Below, one piece after another: positions 1 to 5,925 of a stretch of DNA of 15,292 nucleotides. How positions within the stretch are numbered: the first letter of the stretch is position 1; every line of letters begins with the position of its first letter. Source of the DNA: Actinomycetales bacterium (GTDB lineage Bacteria > Actinomycetota > Actinomycetes > Actinomycetales > JAHECE01); contig JAHECE010000033.1 in assembly GCA_024641895.1 (NCBI GenBank), positions 1 to 15,292 on the forward strand, read 5' to 3'. The notes beneath the pieces are model-generated. The model saw only the letters and a list, made by a program, of their open reading frames with translations, was not told where the DNA came from and ran no database searches. Position numbers and translations under genes: made by a program.

Positions 1-1926
1 GACGTCGCCGGTCGCAGTCGCGTCCGCCACCGCCGTGGACTCGGCGACGAGCGTGACGTCACCGCTCGAGACGATCTCGGAGTCGAGGACACCGACCGAG
101 GCGCGCGACGTGACGGCGACATCTGCGCGGCTCGCCTCCGCCCCGCCGCTCGCCGCCGAGCGCGCGGCGAGCGTGATGTCGCCGCCCAACAGGCGCGCGC
201 CGGTCACGGTCACCGAGGCATCGGCTAGGGCGCTGGACGCGCGGGCGGTGGCCTGCACGGCAACGGCTACCCCTTGGCTGTCGTCCGCGGCCCGGTCGGG
301 CGGGCGGAGGTCGTCGTCCACCGCAATCGCCTCGAGCGTGATGGAGCCGTCGGCGAGGGCTCCGCGGGTGTCGATCGTCGTGCCCGACTCGACGACCACG
401 TGCCGCGCCCTGACCACGAGCCCCGTCGAGGTGAGCCGGATCTCACCCGTCAGCGTGACCGTTCCCTCCCGGGAGACGATGGTGACGCGCACCAGCCCCT
501 CGACTGGGAGATCAGCGGTGGCGTCGGCGATGTTGAGGCGGAGCACGTCGTGCTCCGCGTCGTAGGTGACGGTCGAGATCCCGAGGGAGTCCCCGACGTC
601 AAGGGTGGCGTCGCCGTCGGTCACGATCCACGAGAGCGCCGCAGTAACCCTGTCGGCGGGACCGGCCGGGGTCACGCTGACGGAACCGGCATCGAGCTCG
701 ACGGGGTCGGACGCGACCTCCGCCGGAAACGCCGGCGAGGTCGCACCTTCGCCGTCGTCGGCGATGGTCCGCTCCGGCGCGGTCAGCGCCTCTGCAGGAG
801 CGCCCTCGACATCGGGGACCGTCGGGGCAGACGTCGGCGAGTCGGCACCGGGGTCTGGGTCCGGGGCCACCTGCGGCACCGCCTCTACCAGGGGGGGCTC
901 CCCGGCGTCGGACGGCTGGGCCGACTCGCCGGCCGGTGCGGATTCGGGTGCGGCGGGAGGTGCCGGTGCCGGTTCGGGTGCCGCGGCGGCGGCCTCCGCT
1001 TCGGCGCTCACCACGGGAGCCGCGGGAACGGATCGGATCTCGCCCGGCGCAAGGGTAGGGGCCATGAGGCCGGACTCGATGTGGTCGAGTCCGAGGACAT
1101 GCCCGATCTCGTGGCGAACCACGGTGAGGAGGTCCATCCGAGACCATCCCCAGCCGGCGGCGTCGATGTCGACCACGATCGACGAGCCGGACGCCTGACC
1201 GAGCGTGGCTCCCGGGAGATCGGCGATCGAAGCAGTGATCGAAGCGACTTCACCGACCGAGACCGCCCAGTCGGCCCGCGCCCGTACCAGCGCGGCGGCC
1301 AGCGTCTGCGACGAGAGTGCGGCGCCGGGCTCCGCGGTGCTGTCTGGCACGGAGGCCGCAACCAGGTCGTGGTCCCGGTCCCGGTCGCGCGCCGACGACC
1401 GCCAGCGGGAGCGCTGGATCGAGTCGTCGCCGGCGGCAGAGTCCCCGTCCCGCTCGTCCCGGTCGTCGCCGTCGCGGTCGGCATGGCGAGTGCGTGAAGG
1501 CTGCGCCGCGCGCGCAGCGGGCTGAGTCGTCCCGGATGAGATTGGGTCGGACTGCCGGCGCGCGGGGCTGGGCGCCGGAACCTGCGGCTTCGGCGGCTCT
1601 GCGTACCCCAGATCGGAGACGACGAGCGGTCGCACGGCGACGTTGACCGGAACACGAACCGAGGCAGCCGCCCAGCGGTCCGGCACGCCGGTGCCGGCGG
1701 ATTGCGGCAACACGCTGCCGAGTCCGGCACCCGTGAGACCCGCCTGGGCCGAGCCGGCACCGGTCGCGGCGGGTGAAGCCCACGCCGGCAGCCCGATCAG
1801 TACCGAGGCCACGACGGCGACCGTCGCGATCGCGCCGACGCGCCGCGCCGCAGTCCTGGAGAACCCGGCGGTTCGGGAGGAGACGGGCACAGCATCGGGC
1901 GTGGCGCCGACGTTGAAAACGCGCAC
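1..1926 (-). CDS. Secreted matrixin-like zinc metalloprotease with beta-repeat stalk (C-terminus off the left edge)
   Basis: This frame stays open from a TGA at 1957–1959 (minus strand) to base 1, giving 642 codons from the GTG at 1926. The C-terminus lies outside the window. Residues 1–50 form a long signal peptide: a basic stretch (RTAARR), a hydrophobic core and a likely cut after AWA50. A low-complexity Pro/Ala then Asp/Arg-rich pro-region follows. Around residues 240–290 lie VVDIDAAGWGW and HEIGHVLGLDH (His272, Glu273, His276, Gly279, His282), then a Met-turn LMAP (Met288). This is the HExxHxxGxxH zinc site of matrixin/metzincin proteases. After it come an acidic Pro/Ala linker (about 300–400) and beta-rich repeats with recurring 'GDITL' and 'GDVTL' strands, resembling beta-solenoid adhesin stalks. 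The protein is probably exported and cell-surface or extracellular; its substrate is unknown. The start is uncertain, because GTG 1935 is possible and a run of seven G's lies just upstream. The family call is firm from the motif; the surface role is inferred. Confidence 0.82.
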   Translation of the reverse strand, partial: MRVFNVGATPDAVPVSSRTAGFSRTAARRVGAIATVAVVASVLIGLPAWASPAATGAGSAQAGLTGAGLGSVLPQSAGTGVPDRWAAASVRVPVNVAVRPLVVSDLGYAEPPKPQVPAPSPARRQSDPISSGTTQPAARAAQPSRTRHADRDGDDRDERDGDSAAGDDSIQRSRWRSSARDRDRDHDLVAASVPDSTAEPGAALSSQTLAAALVRARADWAVSVGEVASITASIADLPGATLGQASGSSIVVDIDAAGWGWSRMDLLTVVRHEIGHVLGLDHIESGLMAPTLAPGEIRSVPAAPVVSAEAEAAAAAPEPAPAPPAAPESAPAGESAQPSDAGEPPLVEAVPQVAPDPDPGADSPTSAPTVPDVEGAPAEALTAPERTIADDGEGATSPAFPAEVASDPVELDAGSVSVTPAGPADRVTAALSWIVTDGDATLDVGDSLGISTVTYDAEHDVLRLNIADATADLPVEGLVRVTIVSREGTVTLTGEIRLTSTGLVVRARHVVVESGTTIDTRGALADGSITLEAIAVDDDLRPPDRAADDSQGVAVAVQATARASSALADASVTVTGARLLGGDITLAARSAASGGAEASRADVAVTSRASVGVLDSEIVSSGDVTLVAESTAVADATATGDV

Positions 1927-2067
1927 CCCCAACACAAGCCCCCCCGAAGCGTGGCGTCACTACCGCGGACCCCAGTATCCACGGAGCGTACCCAGGCAAG
2001 ACTGGCACACACAGGTGCTGCAAGGAAATCCGCGCAATCGTTACGTTTCGGCTACCTCCCGGCGTCT

Positions 2068-2095
2068 GCGCGGTACCGGTCGGGGGTACCTCGCG
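2068..2095. repeat. GGTACC inverted repeat, hairpin or operator candidate
   Basis: Two GGTACC copies (2072–2077 and 2085–2090) are separated by 7 nt. They are flanked by CGCG-type arms that pair with one bulged base. The element lies about 140 bp upstream of the metalloprotease start. It could be a leader hairpin or a protein-binding site; the function is unknown. Confidence 0.35.
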
Positions 2096-2126
2096 GGGCC
2101 CCCTCCCCCCGAATTCGGTTCGCCGC

Positions 2127-2258
2127 CTACCGCCCTGCGAGCTCGGCGGCCCGGGCGAGCCAGAAAGGGGGATCCCCTGCGTGGTAGGTCCGCTCGCTCG
2201 GCTCGATCCGGTCGAGGAAGAGAACCCGAGTGACGCTGCGCCTGCTGAACCCTGGCAT
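2127..2258 (-). CDS. Doubtful small ORF, 43 aa
   Basis: ATG at 2258 to TAG at 2127–2129. The peptide begins MPGFSRRSV and contains DRIEPSERTYHAGDPPFW followed by an Ala/Leu-rich helix-like end. About 83% of its codons end in G or C, as in real genes here, and the composition looks protein-like. Against it, I see no Shine-Dalgarno site, the frame stays open upstream through the tRNA, and I recognise no family. It could be a remnant of a longer gene, a small regulator, or chance. Confidence 0.2.
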   Translation of the reverse strand: MPGFSRRSVTRVLFLDRIEPSERTYHAGDPPFWLARAAELAGR

Positions 2259-2370
2259 GGTCGAGAGACTGGGACCCTCGCCATCAACCGGATGGGGAGC
2301 TGCCGTCCCGCGCACGCTCCTGCGTCCACGGCCGAGGCGCAGGACATCACGGGCGCGCCGCACCCGCGAC

Positions 2371-2412
2371 GCGAGAAGGGCCGCTTCCCCATCGGGAAAC
2401 GGCCCTTCTCGC
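2371..2412 (-). terminator. Strong hairpin downstream of tRNA-Ala
   Basis: A perfect 13-bp stem (2371–2383 with 2400–2412, GCGAGAAGGGCCG arm) continues after one mismatch into a further 5-bp stem (TTCCC/GGGAA) with a 4-nt loop. It begins 6 nt beyond the tRNA 3' end. There is no U-tract on the minus strand, which is common for actinobacterial terminators. It most likely ends the tRNA transcript. Confidence 0.7.
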
Positions 2413-2417
2413 ACGTG

Positions 2418-2490
2418 TGGAGCTGAGGGGACTCGAACCCCTGACCCCCTCCATGCCATGGAGGTGCGCTACCAGCTGCGCCACAGCCCC
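2418..2490 (-). tRNA. tRNA-Ala (anticodon GGC)
   Basis: The 73-nt cloverleaf folds completely. The acceptor arm pairs GGGGCTG with CAGCTCC, the D stem pairs GCGC with GCGC, the anticodon loop is ATGGCAT (anticodon GGC, reading GCC), and the T arm is AGGGG-TTCGAGT-CCCCT. The G3:U70 pair, the main alanine identity element, is present, with discriminator A. The 3' CCA is not encoded and must be added after transcription. It stands alone downstream of the phosphatase gene and is followed by a strong hairpin. Confidence 0.97.
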
Positions 2491-2511
2491 GCTGCCCCGG
2501 AGGGCGTGATG

Positions 2512-2542
2512 AGTCTAGACGATCGCGAGGCCGCTCGACCAA
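2512..2542 (-). promoter_or_regulatory. Possible promoter of tRNA-Ala
   Basis: On the minus strand a TAGACT -10-like box (2517–2512) lies 21 nt before the first tRNA base. A TTGGTC -35-like box (2542–2537) is placed with a long 19-nt spacer. The TAnnnT pattern is good but the spacing is imperfect. A leader of about 14 nt would result, to be trimmed by RNase P. Confidence 0.4.
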
Positions 2543-2559
2543 TCGCCTGGGCCACCCGA

Positions 2560-2579
2560 GCCGCCTTCGGGAAGGCAGC
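2560..2579 (-). terminator. Possible terminator after the nadD–rsfS–phosphatase operon
   Basis: An 8-bp stem with one G·T pair closes a CCCG loop (minus strand GCTGCCTT–CCCG–AAGGCGGC). It starts about 28 nt after the phosphatase stop codon and lies before the tRNA promoter candidate. No U-tract follows. Confidence 0.4.
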
Positions 2580-2607
2580 GGCGGCAGTCCGGCCGGCGCC
2601 GGGAACG

Positions 2608-3225
2608 CTAGAGCACACCGACGTTGTACGCCGTCATGAGCCAGTCCGGCGTGCGGCCCTTGTTGGCACGCAGGCGTGCCCAGTGGCAGTTCTCCATCGC
2701 GGCGAAGCCGTGCCACACATCCGGGGAGAGCCCGACGAGACTCGTCGCCCCGGCGGAGATCGAGGCCCCGTGACCGACCGACACGAGCACCGCCTCGGAC
2801 GGCAGCTCGGCCGCAGCCTCGTTGACGCACGCCGCGACCCGCTCCCCCACGGCTACCCGCGGCTCGATACCGATCGGCGGGACCTCCTCGCCCCGCCGCC
2901 AGGCCGCGAACTCCTGCGGCCACCGCTCACGGATCTCGTCGCGGGTGAGGCCCTCGAAGAGCCCGAAGGACCGCTCCCGCAGGCGTGCGTCGTAGCGGAC
3001 CTCGAGCCCGGTCAGGACGGCCAGCATCTCGGCCGTCGACTTGGCCCGCTCCAAGTCGGAGGAGATGATCGCCGTCGGGTGGTGCTCCGCGAGCACCGCG
3101 GCGGCTCGCGCCGCGTGAGCCAGCCCCGCGATGCCGAGTGGGATGTCGACCTGCCCCTGCATCCGCTTGTTCAGGTTGTACTCCGTCAGGCCATGCCGCC
3201 AGAGCAGCACCGTGCCTGCGGTCAC
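2608..3225 (-). CDS. Histidine phosphatase family protein (GpgP/phosphoglycerate mutase-like)
   Basis: The 205-aa protein belongs to the histidine phosphatase superfamily. RHG near the N-terminus (His11, from the GTG at 3225) is the phosphorylated histidine. SSDLERA carries the second phosphate-binding Arg, LRERSFGLFEG the acidic proton donor, and VGHGA the second catalytic His. It is full length for the family. The GTG at 3225 overlaps the rsfS stop as GTGA, which suggests translational coupling; an alternative GTG at 3243 would add six residues. Mycobacterium tuberculosis has the same order, nadD–rsfS–gpgP, where GpgP is glucosyl-3-phosphoglycerate phosphatase. Orthology here is an inference from synteny. 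Other phosphomonoesters, or a broad-specificity phosphatase, are equally possible. Confidence 0.88.
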   Translation of the reverse strand: MTAGTVLLWRHGLTEYNLNKRMQGQVDIPLGIAGLAHAARAAAVLAEHHPTAIISSDLERAKSTAEMLAVLTGLEVRYDARLRERSFGLFEGLTRDEIRERWPQEFAAWRRGEEVPPIGIEPRVAVGERVAACVNEAAAELPSEAVLVSVGHGASISAGATSLVGLSPDVWHGFAAMENCHWARLRANKGRTPDWLMTAYNVGVL

Positions 3226-3668
3226 TCGTGACCCCCGCGCCACGTTCCGGCCGGCTGCGCGCTGGAGAAGCTGTCGTCGTCGTCATCCCGGGAGCCGGCA
3301 CGCCCGTACAGGTCGCCGGGCAGCTCGACGATCGGGCAGTCCTTCCACAGCCGCTCCAGCGCGTAGTAGACGCGGTCCTCGGCATGTTGGACGTGCACGA
3401 TGATGTCCCCGAAGTCGAGCAGCACCCACCGTGCGAGGGACTGCCCCTCCTTGCGGCGGACCTTGGCACCCTCGCGGTGCAACGCCTCCTCGATCGCGTC
3501 GACGATGCCACCGACCTGGCGTTCGTTGCGTCCGGAGACGACTAGGAAGACGTCCGTCAGCGCGAGCCTGTCGCTCACGTCCAGGGCGACGATGTCCTCG
3601 CCCTTGCGGTCGGCTGCGGCCTGCGCGGCAACGACGGCCAGGTGGCGCGCCCTCTGGTCAGCGGTCAC
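3222..3668 (-). CDS. rsfS: Ribosome silencing factor RsfS
   Basis: The 148-aa protein matches the RsfS/Iojap family, which binds ribosomal protein uL14 and blocks joining of the 30S and 50S subunits when nutrients run low. Family motifs are seen in order: DIVALDVSDRLALTDVF, VSGRNERQVGGIVDAIEE, ARWVLLDFGDIIVHVQH and YYALERLWKD. The C-terminus adds a short Asp-rich tail (SRDDDDD) past the usual domain end. The GTG at 3668 is chosen because GAGGAG (3678–3673) lies 4 nt upstream and the family's N-terminal helix begins there. It overlaps the upstream membrane-protein gene by 11 bp and the downstream phosphatase by 4 bp. It is therefore an internal gene of the nadD operon. Confidence 0.95.
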   Translation of the reverse strand: MTADQRARHLAVVAAQAAADRKGEDIVALDVSDRLALTDVFLVVSGRNERQVGGIVDAIEEALHREGAKVRRKEGQSLARWVLLDFGDIIVHVQHAEDRVYYALERLWKDCPIVELPGDLYGRAGSRDDDDDSFSSAQPAGTWRGGHE

Positions 3669-4917
3669 GACTCTCCTCGGGGCTTGGGTCGAGCGCGGCC
3701 TTGTTCGTCGCGCGTGACATCCACAGCGCCCCGACCGCGACGGAGAGAGTACCCGCCTCCGAGTCGAGCCCCGGCTGAGCCTGCCCGAGCAGGGAACCCA
3801 ACGAGCCGGTCGAGAGCACGTAGAGGAGCACGACGATGGCGACGATGGCGACGATCCAGCCGATCGCACGACGCACAGGGTGCTTCGGTGCCGCGCGGTG
3901 CAGGCCGGCCTGGCGCCTCGCTTCCTCGTGGATCGCGCGACGGGCAGCAGCCTGCTGCTCCTCCAGCTCGCCCTGGGCGTCGGTAGCGATGGACCGCATG
4001 CCCTCGGTGGCGCCGAGGCTCGATGCATCGGCGAACCCTGCGTCACCGAGCGGCGGCGTGACGCCGGTAGCGACATCCTCGGCCACCACAGGAGCGACAT
4101 CCTCGGCCACCACAGGAGCAACATCCTCGGCCACCACAGGAGCAACATCCTCGGCCCGCTGCAGCACGGTGCTGGCCTCGCCGTCGGTCGGCGGACCAGC
4201 GAAATCCCGGATCCCGAGGGCGACCGCCGGCATCGAGACGGCCGACTCCCAGCTCGCGGGCGACGTCGCACTGTCGACAGCACGCCCCACGGCGTGACCG
4301 ATTGCCGAGTGCACGCCGGTGATGGCGCCGCTCTCGTCGAGGGTGCGAAGCCCGCGTGCCGTCAGCGGCGCTCGGACCACTGGTCGCCGCCCGGTCGAGG
4401 TCTGCGCCTCCGCCTTGTCCGGCCGGTTGGCGGACGACAGGTTCTGCCTCTCGCGCAGCGTGCGCCTGCTAGGCAGTGCGGCCGATACCACAGGCCCACC
4501 GACGGCGCCCTCGGAGCCCGCCGCCGTCTCCGCCGCGGTCTCCGCGCCCGTCTCCGCGCCCGTCTCCGCCGCGGTCTCCGCGCCCGTCTCCGCGCCCGTC
4601 TCCGCCGCGGTCTCCGCGCCCGTCTCCGCCTCGGTCTCCAGAGCCAAGGCCGCACCCAGGGCTGAGACCGCTCGTCCCGCTTCCACGCGGTCCACGCTGG
4701 TCCGGTGTGCGGTAGCGGCGGCCGAGGCCCGGCCACCCCAGCCAGGTGGTTCCTGGATCACAGGGATCTCCGTCGTCAGCACGATGCCGCGAGCCTTCAT
4801 CTCTCGCCGGCTCAGCGGCGGCCCGTCCGGCGTGCTTGGCGACGCGCCAGCCTCGTCGCGGACGCGTCGGCGGCGGACCTCGCCCGCCGGTTCCTCGGTG
4901 CTGCCAGGTGTGCTCAT
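3658..4917 (-). CDS. Unrecognised repeat-rich single-span membrane protein in the nadD operon
   Basis: The 419-aa protein belongs to no family I can name. ATG 4917 overlaps the nadD stop as ATGA, so the start is well fixed. The N-terminal 90 residues are charged and contain LSRREMKARGIVLTTEIPVI. Residues about 92–131 are Glu-Thr-Ala/Gly tetrapeptide repeats, and 255–283 hold AEDVAPVV octapeptide repeats. A basic stretch with KHPVRRAIG leads into one transmembrane helix (351–370, IVAIVAIVVLLYVLS), and a short C-terminal segment of about 45 residues follows. The long low-complexity part is therefore probably cytoplasmic and disordered, with a C-terminal anchor; topology is inferred from the basic flank. 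Its place between nadD and rsfS implies constitutive co-expression with them, not a shared function. Confidence 0.85.
   Translation of the reverse strand: MSTPGSTEEPAGEVRRRRVRDEAGASPSTPDGPPLSRREMKARGIVLTTEIPVIQEPPGWGGRASAAATAHRTSVDRVEAGRAVSALGAALALETEAETGAETAAETGAETGAETAAETGAETGAETAAETAAGSEGAVGGPVVSAALPSRRTLRERQNLSSANRPDKAEAQTSTGRRPVVRAPLTARGLRTLDESGAITGVHSAIGHAVGRAVDSATSPASWESAVSMPAVALGIRDFAGPPTDGEASTVLQRAEDVAPVVAEDVAPVVAEDVAPVVAEDVATGVTPPLGDAGFADASSLGATEGMRSIATDAQGELEEQQAAARRAIHEEARRQAGLHRAAPKHPVRRAIGWIVAIVAIVVLLYVLSTGSLGSLLGQAQPGLDSEAGTLSVAVGALWMSRATNKAALDPSPEESRDR
4070..4157. repeat. 24-bp tandem repeat (3 full copies plus a partial one)
   Basis: Units start at 4070, 4094 and 4118, with a truncated copy at 4142. 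Copies 1 and 2 are identical; copy 3 differs by one base (gcgaca to gcaaca). In the minus-strand gene each unit encodes AEDVAPVV. Near identity at DNA level points to recent expansion. Confidence 0.95.
4526..4645. repeat. 12-bp tandem repeat with 36-bp higher order (10 units)
   Basis: Ten 12-bp units begin GTCTCC. Two versions alternate as A-B-B (A ends gccgcg, B ends gcgccc), giving a 36-bp super-unit; the last two copies are diverged. In the minus-strand gene they encode ETAA and ETGA tetrapeptides. Slippage would change length without breaking the frame. Confidence 0.95.
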
Positions 4918-5531
4918 GCCGCCTCGCCCCCCGGTAGATAGAGACCGTGTTTCGTGATGTGCTGGACGACGCCGTCCGGCACCAGATACCAAACCGGCTG
5001 ACCTGCCGCGACGCGCTCCCGACAGTTCGTCGAGGAGATCGCCATCGCCGGTACCTCAAGCAGGCTCACGTGCTCGTCCGGCAACCCGTCGACGCTGAGG
5101 CGGTGACCGGGACGGGTGACCCCGACGAAGTGCGCCAGCTGCCAGAGCGCCTCCGGGTCCTTCCAGAGCAGGATCTGGCTGAGCGCGTCCGCGCCGGTGA
5201 TGAAGAAGAGGTCGGCGTCCGGCAGCTGCACCTTGAGGTCCCGGAGCGTGTCGATCGTGTACGTGACACCCTCGCGGTCGATGTCTGCCCGCGAGACGAA
5301 GAAGCGCGGGTTCGACGCCGTCGCGATCACCGTCATGAGGTAACGGTGCTCCGCCGGGGCAACCTGTCGCTCGGTCTTGAACGGCTGCTGGCCGGTGGGG
5401 ACGAACACCACCCGGTCCAGCCCGAAGGCGTCCTGGACCTCGCTCGCAGCGACGAGGTGCCCGTGGTGGATCGGGTCGAAGGTGCCACCCATGATCCCGA
5501 CGCGACGCCGCGGACGGTCAAGCGTGGTCAT
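4914..5531 (-). CDS. nadD: Nicotinate-nucleotide adenylyltransferase NadD
   Basis: The 205-aa enzyme adenylates nicotinate mononucleotide with ATP to form deamido-NAD, a required step of NAD synthesis in the cytoplasm. The nucleotidyltransferase signature GGTFDPIHHGHL is at residues 15–26, with the HxGH-type pair His22 and His25. The second signature ISSTNCR starts near residue 165. Length is normal. ATG 5531 is preferred because it leaves the usual short N-terminus before the signature; a frame upstream to 5591 is open but overlaps the preceding small gene. The stop overlaps the next gene's ATG (ATGA). It lies 19 bp after the 50-aa membrane protein, so both are probably co-transcribed. Confidence 0.96.
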   Translation of the reverse strand: MTTLDRPRRRVGIMGGTFDPIHHGHLVAASEVQDAFGLDRVVFVPTGQQPFKTERQVAPAEHRYLMTVIATASNPRFFVSRADIDREGVTYTIDTLRDLKVQLPDADLFFITGADALSQILLWKDPEALWQLAHFVGVTRPGHRLSVDGLPDEHVSLLEVPAMAISSTNCRERVAAGQPVWYLVPDGVVQHITKHGLYLPGGEAA

Positions 5532-5550
5532 CCCGGACGACCCGTCCTGC

Positions 5551-5703
5551 TCAGTGCTCCCGGTGGCGCGAGCCGACGCTCCTGAAGGCAAAGGCGACCA
5601 GCAGGAGGAAGACGAATGCGCCCATCGCGAGGATCCCTACCGCTGCCGCGGGGAGCCCGGTGTTTTCGGCTGCCTCGGAAACGGTGATCGCCAGCGGGGC
5701 CAT
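5551..5703 (-). CDS. Small single-span membrane protein, 50 aa
   Basis: The 50-aa product has a short hydrophilic N-terminus (MAPLAITVSEAAENTG), one transmembrane helix (AVGILAMGAFVFLLLVAFAF) and a basic tail (RSVGSRHREH). ATG 5703 is chosen over in-frame ATGs at 5718 and 5751 because AGAGGA (5715–5710) lies 6 nt upstream. I recall similar tiny membrane proteins just ahead of nadD in related actinobacteria, but their role is unknown to me. It is the likely first gene of the operon. Confidence 0.75.
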   Translation of the reverse strand: MAPLAITVSEAAENTGLPAAAVGILAMGAFVFLLLVAFAFRSVGSRHREH

Positions 5704-5709
5704 GAAGTG

Positions 5710-5715
5710 TCCTCT
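5710..5715 (-). promoter_or_regulatory. Ribosome binding site deciding the start of the 50-aa protein
   Basis: AGAGGA on the minus strand, 6 nt before ATG 5703. It is the best Shine-Dalgarno match near the three possible starts. Confidence 0.6.
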
Positions 5716-5884
5716 CATCGTCGTCGTGCCGGGCGTGCCAGGAGAAGGCATGCCGCCGCGCGGGGACAGTCTCGCACGGACAGACCCCCACGTGGCCCTG
5801 CTCCGCCCAGCGCCGCAGCGGCCCTGCTCCGCGAGCGCGTCGTGTCTCCGCCGTCCTCGCGCGGAAGACCGAGCAGCGATGCGC

Positions 5885-5904
5885 TCGCCTCGAAGAGGAG
5901 GCGA
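5885..5904 (-). terminator. Possible proA terminator
   Basis: A perfect 7-bp stem (TCGCCTC/GAGGCGA) with a 6-nt loop lies 21 nt after the proA stop codon. It has no U-tract. It would separate proA from the nadD cluster, whose promoter should lie in the remaining bases to 5704. Confidence 0.45.
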
Positions 5905-5925
5905 CCGAGGGAGGTGGCCGGGAGG

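Larger units (their letters stand above)
1927..2417. other. Intergenic spacer of about 490 bp between metalloprotease and tRNA-Ala
   Basis: No convincing full-size gene lies here. Long open frames crossing it are high-GC shadows that also run through the tRNA. It should hold the minus-strand promoter of the metalloprotease, but I cannot pick a clear -35/-10 pair. It contains a GGTACC hairpin (2068–2095), a doubtful 43-codon ORF (2127–2258, minus) and the hairpin that follows the tRNA (2371–2412). No insertion-sequence ends or direct repeats of the tRNA 3' end were seen. Confidence 0.6.

Noticed and set aside
274..1497. 407-codon plus-strand frame at the left end
   Set aside because: It is the complement of the metalloprotease gene. 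The minus frame has a signal peptide and an intact zinc motif.
1927..2370. c-di-AMP (ydaO-type) riboswitch upstream of the metalloprotease
   Set aside because: Such riboswitches often precede actinobacterial cell-wall enzymes, but the conserved core segments could not be aligned to this spacer.
2418..2490. Integrated element at the tRNA-Ala
   Set aside because: No integrase gene and no repeated tRNA 3' segment were seen within the window.
1250..2923. 557-codon minus-strand frame spanning metalloprotease, tRNA and phosphatase
   Set aside because: It runs through a tRNA and two other genes with Arg/Gly-rich shadow composition.
4070..4645. Repeat clusters considered as a CRISPR array
   Set aside because: The repeats are contiguous 12- and 24-bp coding units without unique spacers.
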